From assembly GCF_029784135.1 (NCBI RefSeq), contig NC_073744.1, positions 104,701,766 through 104,765,765 of the forward strand: DNA of 64,000 nt. Reading direction: 5' to 3'. The position numbers and the translations under genes are program-made. This stretch comes from Toxorhynchites rutilus septentrionalis (Eukaryota; Arthropoda; Insecta; Diptera; Culicidae). Shown in pieces: positions 22,634 to 33,610 of this stretch (position 1 is the stretch's first letter; the number at the start of each line of letters is the position of its first letter). The notes under the pieces were generated by a model, which was not told the DNA's origin, searched no databases, and saw nothing but the letters and a program-made list of their open reading frames with translations.

Positions 22634-23196
22634 TCACGAAAAATGAATGGGTTTCACCACCAGAATATCATTTCAGTATGCTTTTCGTGCGTGATTGAAT
22701 CGAGAGAAGGTGTGGTTTACGATGGCAATTTGGAAGGCAAACTAGAGGAGAATGAACTCTCTGAGTATGAAAATTTCGGCGACTGAGCAATAATCGATTG
22801 AAAATTATATAATTTTGGCGATACGAAACATTTTCCATTTTTCATGTTATGCATCCATTATTGGATACGAAAATATCCTACTGATGGGAAAGAATAATCT
22901 TCAGAAGCTATCCAGCTAATTACACTTGATTGAAAAATTACGAAATCAAATGTATTTGGTCGCTGTGTTCGCCATATAATTAGAAAACATTAAAATAAAC
23001 TCTTTCGCATGGATGTATTCTTCAATTCCCAGGGAACTGGCAGATTATTTTTCAGCAACGATTAGATCTTTCCGGAATTTTCTCGATGCTGTATGGCATC
23101 CAAACGAAAATTCTCGTTTCAGTTTGGCCTGCAAAAAACTTTTCTAAACTCTAATCCATCAAATTTGGAGCCCTGAAAAGGGCCGATGATTATATG

Positions 23197-23570
23197 CTAA
23201 GGTAATATAGCACCCTCTCCTTGGATTCGATGGGCCAGCTGAATGTCCTTGGGCATGATGTGACGCGTTTTGCATGGATAGCACACAAATTGGTATCTTC
23301 GAATAAGCCTCCTGCAGCGTCATAACCGCGGAACTTTGGAAGCGCAAGTCGGTTTTGAAGTCCTGAGCAATTCCACGAACCAAATGCTGCAAAGGTAGCT
23401 GCGGTTCAGCAATTCGGTCGACTTCTGATAGCGATGAATTTCACGCAAAGTTCCCGGTCGATAGCGATGTGGCTTCTCTACCTATCCTGCTACTGGTGCG
23501 CTTATCCGAGCTGACTTCGTGTGCCTTACCACCGAAGGACTAACGAGCTGTCTGCTTAGTCCCGATGAAA
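23197..23570 (-). pseudogene. Histone H3 pseudogene, minus copy
   Basis: Minus-strand sequence reads as H3 through ACTAAGCAGACAGCTCG (KQTAR), a broken N-tail, [15 protein letters not shown] sequence, [26 protein letters not shown], a frameshift, then residues of the [12 protein letters not shown] and MPKDIQLA regions. It ends near CTA (stop) at 23197-23199. The ATG is lost and several indels break the frame. A histone stem-loop (GGCCCTTTTCAGGGCT) is on the minus strand at 23169-23184, and a TATA element (23628-23633) lies ~60 bp upstream. The promoter and stem-loop argue for a DNA-level copy, not a retrocopy. Confidence 0.88.
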
Positions 23571-23740
23571 CGAGTCCTCACGGTGCGAGAGTAGAGTAAG
23601 AAATGAACGAAAGCAAGGGAAGTGTCATTTTATAAAACATAAAAGAATCGAATGTAAACCCCACCCTCTTTATTATATAAGCTTACTGTATACTCACGAA
23701 TATAATAAGGGTGGGATTTAGATTCTATACTTTTATGGTT

Positions 23741-23746
23741 TATAAA
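23741..23746 (+). promoter_or_regulatory. TATA box of the plus-strand H3 pseudogene
   Basis: GGTTTATAAAATGACGCTTCC sits ~60 bp before the coding remnant. The mirror copy at 23628-23633 serves the minus-strand gene, so the two promoters face apart, ~110 bp from each other. Confidence 0.6.
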
Positions 23747-23805
23747 ATGACGCTTCCTTTGCTTTCGTTCATTTCTTACTCTACTCTCGCACCGTGAGGA
23801 CTCGA

Positions 23806-24179
23806 GCTCGTTAGTCTTTCGCAGACAGCTCGTTAGTCATTCGGTGGTAAGGCACACGAAGTCAGCTCGGATAAGCGCACCAGTAGCAGGATAGGTAGAG
23901 AAGCCACATCGCTATCGACCGGGAACTTTGCGTGAAATTCATCGCTATCGGAAGTCGACCGAATTGCTGATCCGCAGCTACCTTTGCAGCATTTGGTTCG
24001 TGGAATTGCTCAGGACTTCAAAACCGACTTGCGCTTCCAAAGTTCCGCGGCTATGACGCTGCAGGAGGCTTATTCGAAGATACCAATTTGTGTGCTATCC
24101 ATGCAAAACGCGTCACATCATGCCCAAGGACATCCAGCTGGCCCATCGTATCCGAGGAGAGCGTGCTATATTAGCTTAG
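23806..24179 (+). pseudogene. Histone H3 pseudogene, plus copy
   Basis: Begins near GCTCGTTAGTCTTTCGCAGA (degenerate ARTKQTAR, no ATG). It continues through FGGKA, HRYRPG-like sequence and LLIR-type residues, then [20 protein letters not shown] and MTLQEA. A frameshift follows, then [12 protein letters not shown] in another frame, [16 protein letters not shown], and two extra codons to TAG at 24177-24179 because the usual stop is lost. The stem-loop GGCCCTTTTCAGGGCT lies at 24192-24207, 12 bp after the stop. Length is close to a full 136-residue H3. Confidence 0.9.
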
Positions 24180-24191
24180 CATATAATCAAC

Positions 24192-24207
24192 GGCCCTTTT
24201 CAGGGCT
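24192..24207 (+). other. Histone H3 mRNA 3' stem-loop
   Basis: GGCCCTTTTCAGGGCT has the 6-bp stem and TTTC-type loop of metazoan replication-dependent histone mRNAs. It is mirrored on the minus strand at 23169-23184. Confidence 0.85.
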
Positions 24208-26442
24208 CCAAATTTGATGGATTAGAGTACAGAAAAGTTTTTTACAGGCCGAACTGAAAGGAGCATTTAGCGAAAATCGTGGTTTCGATAATAATTCGTT
24301 ACCGATAGGTGCCATGGATATGGATTTCTTAATGAAGAATATGAAATACATGACATGATGTAGTGAATATATCCGAAGAAATCACTTTGGTGAAACTGCG
24401 TTATGAAATTATTTGTGTACGAATGCCGCAATCGATAGTCGACTCTAATTTGCGCTGGGTAATTTCTTAGGAGGACTCGATTCCTCCTTTGAACATTAAT
24501 AATCTCTTTCTGGCAAAACGATGTGGTATGAATCACATTATTTGAATGATAGAATGAAGAAGTTTTCTGCCAATTTCCTTCAACCTCCAAACGTATCTTT
24601 CTCTCGTTTGTCGTTTTCGCGTTCGCTAATCCTTTCTCACAACACCCATTTCTCGTTTGAGAAATTGTTGAGTAAACATTGTTTGCCAGTGCGCGTAGAG
24701 CGGGAATTCCTAAAGATTCATTGCACCTCTAATAAATTGCCGAAAGACGTGGTCTTACGTTGATCGCACTTGATTGAAAAAATCCAAAACGAAATGTATT
24801 TGGTCGCAGCATTATATGAGTAGAAAGCAAATAATCGCTCGAAAATGACTTGATTTTCGCGATGTGAAACATTTTCCGTTTTTCATGTTATGCATCCAAT
24901 ATTGGATACGAAAATTTCCACTGATGGGGAAAAAAATATTCAGAAGCTTTCCTGTTAATTGCGATTGATTGAAAAATAACAAAACCAAATGTATTTGGTT
25001 GCAGTGTTATATGGATAGAAAACATTAAAATAAACTCTTTCGCATGAATGTATTTTTCAATTCCCAGGGGAACTGGCAGATTATTTTTCAGCAACGATGA
25101 TAGCAACGAGAATTCCGCGCGTGTATGTGTGTGTGTATGTGTGGCGGCTGCTCCGATGTTTCAAGCGGAACCGTGGCATCACTCTCCTCCTGATGGATTC
25201 CCTTTTGGCCTTAGGTGCACAAACAGGCTCTTGGTGACACCGTTCATCAGCGTTTTCATGATAAACGAAATTAGCTCCACCACAACAGCGACAACATGCT
25301 CCAATCGCTGTTCAATCATAACTGAGTGGGTTTACGAGCGGCGCTCGCTTATATACCGATTGGTGATTTCAATAGCCTGTTTTGAAAGCAATTTTAAGAC
25401 TATTGAAACAAGTTTTTGGATCAAAAAGTAACAAGTATATGACGCGTAGACATTTTATCTATCAAATGAAATGTTTATCATACCATTTCGTTCAGTTGTT
25501 TAAGAGCTATTAACGCTCAAAATCTCGGTCTCCAGCGTAACGCTTTCGTTCTCGAAACTTTGGTTTTACGCCCCGGTATAGAAATGAAAGACGTAGTCCT
25601 ACGTCAAAACAAAGGAACGAAGGAAAAGAGAGGGAGAGAAAAGTGAAAATAGTGGAAAAAAATAAGAAAGAGAATGAAAAGTGGCAGGGGCCAAAAGACA
25701 AGAAGCCTAATCCTCGGCGGGCGAGAGACAAAGGCGATGCACTCTTCGTCGAAGCGAAGGGCAACGTATCATACGCTGATCTCTTTAAAAAAATGCGAGA
25801 GGACCCTGGCCTCAAGAAACTGGAGGAGAGCGTGGTGAAGTCCAGGCGCACCCAGAACGGCGAAATGCTGTTCGAGCTGAAGAGAGACCCAGAAATCAGG
25901 AGCTCAGCATTCAAGGATCTTGTAGAAAGGGTTCTCGGCGATGGAGCGAACGTAAGGGCCTTATCCTTCGAGGCATCGATAGAATGCAGGAACCTCAGTC
26001 TGTTCACCACCGAGATAGACCTACGTCAGAAGTTGGAGGAGGAAAACATCCTGGGCAAAGTTCCGATGAAAATCCGACTACGAAAGGCGTATCGCGGGAC
26101 GCAGACCGCAACGATTCGTCTCTCAACGGACGCAGCGAACAAGTTGCTGAAGTTAGAGAGTATAAACGTCTGCTGGGCTGTGGGTCGTTTTAGAATCATT
26201 CCGCCTGTTCCCAAGCAACTGGAGCGATGTTTCAAATGTTTAAACTTCGGCCACCTGGCGAAAGGCTGCTTGAGGCCAGATAGATCCAAACTGTGCAGGA
26301 AATGCGGAATAGAGGGACACTTTGCCAGCGACTGCAAGGGAAAACCAAGGTGTATGCTCTGCGAAAAAGAGGACAGCAATGACCATATGACGGGAGGCTT
26401 TAATTGCCCTGTGTACAAACAGGCGAGGGCAAGCCAACAGTG

Positions 26443-28534
26443 ATGGAGATAACCCAAATTAATCTCAACCATTGTGACATCGCACAGCAATTGTTGTGGC
26501 AGTCAACAACAGAAACAAAATGTGATGTCGCAATTATCGCGGAGCCGTATCGCGTTCCCCCCGGTAACGGCAATTGGGTGACGGATAAAGTGCGAATGGC
26601 CGCCATCCAGGTCATGGGCCGATATATCCCATTCAGGAGGTAGTCTCGAGATCTCGCGAAGGTTTCGTGATCACAAAGATCAACGGAATTTATATCTGCA
26701 GTTGCTACGCACCTCCCAGATGGACGATGGACCAGTTCCACTATATGCTGGATGTCCTCACCGAGGAGCTCGCCGAACGAAAACCAGTCGTTATAGGAGG
26801 GGATTTCAATGCTTGGGCAGTAGAGTGGGGAAGCAGATGCACCAACGCGAGAGGGACTTGCTTACTAGAAGCTCTAGCCAAGTTGGATGTTACCCTGTGC
26901 AACGAGGGCACCACTAGTACCTTCCGCCGAGAGGGTCGAGAGTCCATCATCGACTTGACTTTCTGCAGTCCGTCGTTAATGACGAAAATGAGGTGGAGGG
27001 TATGTGAAGGATACACCCACAGTGATCATCAAGCCATCCGTTATACCATTGGCCAACGAAACTCCGTGGCAGTACGGATAAATAGGACATGCCCGCGCAG
27101 GTGGAAGACAAAAACCTTTGACAAGGACCTTTTCATCGAAGCACTACGCGTGGAAAGCGACGTCTTGAACATGAACTCGGATGAACTGACGGAAACGCTA
27201 GCAACAGCATGTGATATAACAATGCCAAGAAAAAGGGAACCCAGGTATAAGCGACCTCCAGCCTATTGGTGGAGCGAGGCACTTGGCGTGCTTCGGGCCA
27301 ACTGCCTTAGCGCCAGAAGACGTTTCCAACGGTCAAGCATAGACACCAGAGAAAAGCGGAGAGTGGAATTCAGAGAGGCTAGATCCACTCTTAAACGGGC
27401 GATTAAGCGGAGCAAATCTAATTGCTTCAGGGAGTTATGTCGGGACGTGGACGTCAATCCATGGGGCAATGCTTACCGAATGGTGATGGCGAAGTTCAGG
27501 GGCCCAACGACACCTTCCGAAATGTGTCCCGAAAAATTAAAAATTATCGTGGAAGGGTTATTTCCGCAGCACGACCCAACGACCTGGTCACCCACGCCAT
27601 ATGGAGAGGATGAGGATAGCATCGAACGCAGAGATGTGACGAACGATGAGCTAGTTGCAGCTATCAAACGCCTAAAAACGAAGAAAGCGCCTGGCCCAGA
27701 TGGAATCCCCAACGTAGCTTTGAAAGCGGCAGTCCTAGCATTCCCTGATATGTTCAGGACAGCCATGCAGAAGTGTCTAGACGAATGCTACTTTCCGGAT
27801 CGATGGAAGGTACAACAGCTAGTACTACTGCCCAAGCCAGGAAAGACGCCGGGTGGTCCAGCATCGTATAGACACATATGCCTGTTGGACACTCTTGGGA
27901 AACTTTTGGAGAGAATCATCCTTAATAGGCTGACGGAATGCACGGAGGGAGTTCGTGGACTGTCCGATAATCAATTCGGATTTCGGAAAGGGAGATCCAC
28001 GGTAGATGAGATTCGCATAGTGGTCGAAAGAGCCAACAGAGCATCCAAACAGAAGCTCAGAGGAAATCGATACTGCGCAGTGATAACGATCGACGTTAAG
28101 AACGCGTTCAATAGTGCCAGCTGGGAGGCCATCGCGACTGCGCTCCACACGATGAAAGTCTCAGACTACCTGTGTAGAATACTGAGAAGCTACTTCGAGA
28201 ACCGTGTGCTGGTGTACGAGACAAACACGGGCCAGGCGCAGATTAAAACTACGGCGGGAGTTCCGCAGGGCTCTATCCTGGGCCCATCGCTCTGGAACAG
28301 TATGTTCGATGGTGTACTAAAACTGAATCTGCACCGGAACACATCGTATTCGAATGTCCCAGATTCACCACAGTGCGCGAGGGGCTGCCTACCCTTCACG
28401 CTGGGAACATCGTGGAGGAAATGTGTCGTGACGAGGGCACCTGGAACGCAGTAAACAGTGCAATCGTACATATCATGTCCGAGCTACAGCGGAAGTGGAG
28501 GACCGACCAGCATGCGGATAACCATAAGAGATGA
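26443..28534 (+). pseudogene. R1-like ORF2: endonuclease and RT with catalytic core deleted
   Basis: Starts at about 26443 (ITQINLNHCDIAQQLLW, then EPYRVPPGNGNWV, the R1 endonuclease signature). A break at 26641-26667 precedes VVIGGDFNAWAVEWGS, IDLTFCSPSL and YTHSDHQAI. RT shows KAPGPDGIPN, PASYRHICLLDTLGK, FGFRKGRSTVDEI, VITIDVKNAFNSAS (motif A) and VPQGSILGPSLWN (motif B). At about 28325 the sequence jumps to the C-terminal AEHIVFECPRF zinc-knuckle region in another frame, so motif C (F/YADD) and the thumb are missing. The element cannot reverse transcribe. Confidence 0.88.
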
Positions 28535-28568
28535 ACAATCGAGACGGCTGTAGTACCGGATAGTCCCC

Positions 28569-29560
28569 CCCGAGAGCCGCCGTGACGGAGTGCGCGTCAT
28601 GTTGGAGGGCACTACCTAATTGGCGCTCCGCTGGGAAGAGAAATCCTGCGAGGGTGACTGTGACGGGGCGCGCGTCAAGTTGGAGGGCGCTTCCTAATCG
28701 GTGCACGTCTCGACAGGTAACCGGATACTGCCACGGAGAAGAGCAAAAATGCCTGCCTGGCAACGCCTGATCGTGGCCTGGATGGAGAAACACTGCGAAC
28801 ATTTCGAAGGAGCGAGCATCAAGGATGAAACCATGATCAAAATGGTGCATACCCCACGAGAGTAGCTGTGACGGAGTGCGCGTCATGTTGGAGGGCACTA
28901 CCTAATCGGCGCTCCGCTGGGAAGAGAAATCCTGCGAGGGTGACTGTGACGGGGCGCGCGTCAAGTTGAAGGGCGCTTCCTAATCGGTGCACGACTCGAC
29001 AGGTAATCGGATACTGCCGCGAATGACTGAAAAATGCCTGCCTGACAACGCCTGATCGTGGCCTGGATGGAAGAACACCGTGAACGCTCGAAGGAGCGAG
29101 CATCAAGGATGAAACCATGATCAAAATGGTGCATACCCCACGAGAGTAGCTGTGACGGAGTGCGCGTCATGTTGGAGGGCACTACCTAATCGGCGCTCCG
29201 CTGGGAGAGAAATCCTGCGAGTAACCGGATACTGCCGCGGAGAACAGCAAAAATGCCTGCCTGGCAACGCCTGATCGTGGCCTGGATGGAGAAACACCGC
29301 GAAGGATGAAGCCATGATCAAAATGGTGTATACCACACGAGAGTATCTGTGACGGAGTGCGCGTCATGTAGGAGGGCACTACCTAATCGGCACTCCGCTG
29401 GGAAGAGAAATCCTGCGAGGGTGATTGTGACGGGGCGCGCGTCAAGTTGGAGGGCGCTTCCTAATCGGTGCACGTCTCGACAGGTGAGAAATCCCGCGAG
29501 GGTGACTGTGACGGGTTGCGCGTCAAGTTGGAGGGCAATTCCTAATCGGTACACGTCTCG
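28569..29560 (+). repeat. ~285-bp tandem repeats in the R1-like 3' UTR
   Basis: The landmark GTGACGGAGTGCGCGTCATG recurs at about 28580, 28868, 29152 and 29350. The first two intervals are about 288 and 284 bp; the third (~198 bp) reflects an internal deletion. Each full unit holds two ~80-bp half-repeats (GTGACGGAGTGCGCGTC and GTGACGGGGCGCGCGTC versions). Variable 3' UTR tandem repeats occur in several R1-clade elements. The rest of the UTR to 29837 has no tandem structure. Confidence 0.85.
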
Positions 29561-29837
29561 ACGGGTAAATGGATGCCTGCGAAGAGGACATAAGCGCAGT
29601 GGAATGAAAAGCGAATAGAGAGAAAAAATGTTGAGAAAAAGGGAAGGACAACGTTAGTCAGCGTTGAAAACTCGAAGAGTGCATGAGCACAGCCGCCCCC
29701 TGAAGTAGTCGCCTAGATGTGGTCCCAGGGGGAATAAGGCAACGAGTAGAGGGCTTGGTTATTGTGGGTGCGAACCCCACTCGACGTCAGGGTTAACCCT
29801 TCCCAGATAAGGCTGGTAGAGCGTTCCTCACCTCTAT

Positions 29838-29869
<32 letters not shown>

Positions 29870-29921
29870 TGTGAAGTGGCGAACTTTAATAAGCAATTTC
29901 CAAGGTATTTAGTATTTCGAT

Positions 29922-32900
29922 TTAGATTTTACCAAAGAAGTCGGTTTCTTTCAGAAACGCAATTAAACTGGTTTCTTGGGTCTCGTCTCTACTGAGGATA
30001 TCTCGGAGACTCTGACCTATGTTGTGTCGGACTCGAGCATCTTTGGTATGTTGACATTCTAATAGAAGATGGCTAACGGAAACGGGTGCTACGTTGCAAG
30101 CACATTGGGGTTTTTCGGCTCTGTAGAACAAGTGTGAGTGGCTGAAGTTAGTGTGCCCAATTCGAAGACGGGTAAGGACTTGCCTTTCCCTACTATTGAG
30201 ACGGTCCTCCCAAGGGAGAGTGGAATTTTTGATTTGATGAAGATGAGTGGGACGGCTGTTTATCCAACCTATGTCCCAGCTTTCACGAACTTGCTGTTTT
30301 ACCCAGCGGACAATGTCAGATGGAGGACAAGGCATGTCTGGGGGTTCTATTTTGCTGCCCTTGCCGGCAGTATGTCGGCGGCTGTGTTTCCGCGGATTCC
30401 TGAGTGACCAGGAACCCAGCTGAAGGAGATGTTTTTATTTGAAGCAGCCTCTTCTGTTTGCTTAATCCATGGGTGTTTGCTGTTTCCACTCAGAAGATCG
30501 TGGAGACAGCTAGCTGAGTCGGAGAATATTGTGGTAGGAAGAAAATCATGGGTGCACCCATGGGTAGCTATTAAAAGGGCGAAAGCTTCCGCACTGAAGA
30601 TGGAGCATTGCGGTGGAAGAGAAAAGCTACCAGTGTATCTACTCTCAAAGACTCCACATCCAACTCCATCGGCACTGACTGAACCATCTGTGTATACCTG
30701 GTGATTGATTTGAAAATTGGAGGCAGCGAGGTTATTGAAGCAGGCTTTGACTTTTGGAGAAGGGTCTCCCGCCCGAACTGTCTTGAGAGGTTCAAGGTTA
30801 ATGTTCGGCGGTTTGACGTTCCAATTTCTTCCCGTCGCAGATGAACGTTCACATATATCGGGAAGATCTTTGTTCGTGAGATTTTTGAACCATGTTTTAG
30901 CCCTATGTATTAATGGGACATTGTGGTCGCTTTCGGGAAGTGACAAGTGACGGATGGCTTTATTAGTGATGGCTTTTGTTACCAGTTGGGTGAAGGGAAG
31001 TTGCCCACTTTCTGCCATTACAGCAAGAGTAGGACTGGAGGGAAAAGCGTCAATTGCGAGCCTAATTGCTTTATTGTAAATTGGTTGAATGGTGTTTAAC
31101 ACCCTGTCCCCTCCACGGCTGAAGGTGCCTATTCCGTAATGGATTTGTGGGACCAACCAAACATTTACAACTTTAGCAGCGTCTTTCTATGACCAGAGGC
31201 TAGGTTGCCTGCGATAGCCTTGATGATGTTCAGTTTCTTTCTGGTGGCTATTTTCGTCTTTTGGGAATGTGATAGGAAGTTGAGTTTCTTGTCGAAAGTA
31301 ACCCCTAGTATTTTCAATGTCCTCATTGTAGGGATCGAGATTTTGTTGAGCTGAAGATAGGTTCTCCTTCTGAGAGCTTTTCCGATATGTATGTGTTTGG
31401 ATTTCTCCGGGGAAATTTTGAAACCTGTTTTTAGAGCCCAGTTTTGGATGGAGTCTAAGGTTTTTTGAAGCCTCTTTCTCTGAATTAAGCCGAAACAGCT
31501 CGTAGAGATAAGAGTGATGTCATCTGCATAGACTATGATTTTTTTATGGTCCGGGATAACCTCGAATAGAGATTGCATGGCAATGTTGAAGAGGGTTGGT
31601 GAAAGTGCTGAGCCTTGGAGGAAGCCGTTTTCTGGGATTTTTAGAGAAGATTGGTGGTTGTTAATAACGGTTTTGAAAGACCGGTTTTCTAGAAAACATT
31701 GAATGAAGATACCTAATATCCCACGAATCCCCCAGTCGAAAAGGCTTTTCAGCACTGGGTGCCTCCATGCCCGATCGAAGGCCTTGGATAAATCCAGGGA
31801 AACAATATCAATGTGGTGTAATTTTTCAGTTGCGTCGTCTAGGATTTTTTCGATTGCTACAAGGCAATCTTCTGTACCTTTTCCCGCACGGAAGGCGAAT
31901 TGTCTGGGATCAATCAGCTTATTTGACTCTAGAAAAGTCGTTAAGCGTCGATTGATCATTTTTTCCATGACTTTCCCAACACAACTTAGGAGAGTGATGG
32001 GGCGGAAATTGTCAAGAAGATGGTTGTTCATGTCTGGTTTCGGGATACAGATCATTAAATCCTCTTTCCAGCAACTGGGGAGAGTTCTACTGTCCCAGAC
32101 TTTGTTGAGGAGCTTCAGAAGTGCTTTTTTCCCGAGATGGGGTAGATTCTTAAGCATAGGGTAGCTGATGTCATTCTGACATCAAGGCTGAAGGATCCTG
32201 TGGATCCTTGTTTGACTTTGTTCAGTACCCAATCGAGCTCTTTAAGGGAGAGGTTTTTGTTGAAGTCAAATTCCACATCGGTATGAAAATCGATGGGAAT
32301 TCTTTCGCATTCCGTTTTATGGGTTAGAAAGGTTTGGTCGTAGTTTTGATTGGAGGAGGCGGATGCAAAGAAATCTCCAAACGCCTCGGCGATGATTTTC
32401 CGGTCATTGGTGTATTGACCGTTAATTAGAAGATTATATTCTTTGCTTCTTTTCTTGCCATGAAGCCTGCCAATCTTACTCCATAACTCCTTTGTTGACG
32501 CGTTGGGATTAATTTCGCTGATGAATTTAACCCAACTGTTGTGCTTGGCTGTGTTGATAACAGTCTTAGCTTCTTTGTGAGCCCTTTGGAACTCTGTAAG
32601 CAGAGTGGGCCCAGTGGGCTGTCCGGATTGGCCTTTCTTAATTTGCGAAGGGCCTTACGTCGACCTTTGATCGCTGCCTTCACCTCAGGTGACCACCATG
32701 GGACGCATTTCCTGCCAGGAATGCCACTGGTTCTGGGGATGTGCACCATTGCAACTTCTAGGACAACTTTGGAGAATTCCTCGGCTGTCCAATCTCGTTT
32801 AGCGGACAGGCGGTTTTCAATGTCAAACTGATAGCCAGCCCAGTCAGCGTATTCAAATTTCCATCTTGGCCTTGTTGAAAACTCTGGAGAAGTTTGGCCG

Positions 32901-33541
32901 AAGGAAGTGAAGATTGGAAAATGATCGCTTCCGCAAGTATCATCGTGGATGTTCCAAGAAAGTTTTGAAGAGAGTTTGTCTGATACTATAGTGAGATCGA
33001 TGGCTGAAGTAGTACCAGAATAATGGATTCTGGTGTGTTGGCCGTTGTTAAGAAGGAGAAGAGAATAGTCGGATATGAAATCCTCAATGATGGATCCTTT
33101 TCGATCGAGGTATGCACCTCCCCAGGCGTATGAGTGGGCGTTGAAATCACCCATAAGCATGATTGGGGCGGGAAGTTGGGCGAATAGATGGTCCAGTTGG
33201 CCGCGTAGAGTGTTCGGGTCGGAATCATTAGTGATGTAGATGCTAACGACGGTGATTGGAAAGGGGTGTTTAATGCGCACTACCACTGCCTGAAGGTCAG
33301 TGGTAATGGGAAGAAGATCATGTGGAGTGCCATCCTTGATTGCGATTGCAACTCCGTGCTTTGAGGGGTTGGGACCCTCTTTGAAGTATGTGATGTACTT
33401 TGGGATGAAGTGTTTGTTGAAATTGTTTGGTGTCATAGTTTCTTGAAGGGCTATGACTGTGGGATTAGAGCTCGAAATAAGAATTTTTAGTTCTAAAATA
33501 TTTTGTCGGATACTTCTGATGTTCCATTGTATCCCGAATTT
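29922..33541 (-). pseudogene. LOA-1 ORF2, multiple frameshifts
   Basis: The same protein as LOA-2 ORF2, broken into at least four frames (about 33541-32426, then to 32157-31165, 31156-30347 and 30335-29922). Endonuclease (LMGDFNAHSYAWGG, GSDHFPIF), RT (FRPITLLSC, SLDLSKAFDRAW, VYADDITLIS) and RNase H (VYTDGSVSADG, IFSDSASCLHDL, WVPGHSGIRGNTAAD) are all recognisable. In motif B the usual FPQGSALSP reads FLQGSALSP. A short extra segment near 32165-32205 adds to the damage. Confidence 0.88.
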
Positions 33542-33610
33542 CTGTGTTGGTGTTTTTAACTCTAATTCCTAAGTCTTAATTGTGTGTATGTTTGAACTAT
33601 TCAAAGAGAA

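Larger units (their letters stand above)
23123..24262. repeat. 1.14-kb palindrome of two head-to-head histone H3 pseudogenes
   Basis: The left arm (23123 to about 23685) and right arm (about 23700-24262) are reverse complements of each other, apart from scattered differences, around a short centre near 23692. Each arm carries, from centre outward, a TATA box, an H3 coding remnant, a histone stem-loop and ~60 bp of 3' flank (matching ends: TTTCAGTTTGGCC / GGCCGAACTGAAA). A transcript across it would fold into a ~550-bp hairpin. Confidence 0.9.
21922..25605 (+). mobile_element. Hairpin/palindrome-ended element E2 inside R1-like ORF1
   Basis: The left end is the CAGGAAGTGGGTTATATC hairpin followed by GTGACGTAGGACTATCG (21922-21976). 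The right end is the palindrome GACGTAGTCCTACGTC at 25590-25605. Together they interrupt an otherwise continuous R1-like ORF1. Internal E sequence is shared with E1 and E3 (ATGCATCCAATATTGGATAC; the GTGCACAAACAGGCTC block), and the right 250 bp include a TATA-like TATATAAG on the minus strand near 25350-25357. E2 lacks the long satellite array but contains a 151-bp MITE and the H3 palindrome. No transposase is seen. Confidence 0.75.
21507..26443 (+). pseudogene. R1-like ORF1 (Gag), split by element E2
   Basis: The first part (21507-21921) encodes a coiled-coil-like, charged segment (LDTFVQDKPNVHKEIKTR, later acidic DDHDNDDLDDSAAQGDSEE, then STVTKRNKKKQ). E2 interrupts it at 21922-25605. The frame resumes at about 25606 with a Lys/Glu-rich stretch and ARDKGDALFVEAKGNVSYAD. 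It ends with three zinc knuckles: CFKCLNFGHLAKGC, CRKCGIEGHFASDC and CMLCEKEDSNDHMTGGFNC. The last long-spaced knuckle is characteristic of R1-clade Gag. Stop at 26441-26443, abutting ORF2. Confidence 0.85.
21504..29860 (+). mobile_element. R1-like non-LTR retrotransposon inserted in LOA-1
   Basis: Flanked by a perfect 12-bp direct repeat ATACATGACTGT (21492-21503 and 29861-29872), with a 3' A-tail (29838-29860). Contents: 5'-truncated ORF1 (interrupted by E2), ORF2 with an R1-type endonuclease and RT, a deleted RT core, and a 3' UTR with ~285-bp tandem repeats. Classical R1 inserts in 28S rDNA; this copy sits in another transposon, so it is off-site or belongs to a non-rDNA R1-clade family. 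Confidence 0.88.

Noticed and set aside
22480..25605. CRISPR-like or tandem-hairpin array interpretation of the repeated palindromes
   Set aside because: Spacing is irregular and no spacer-repeat structure exists; the sequence is eukaryotic repeat DNA.
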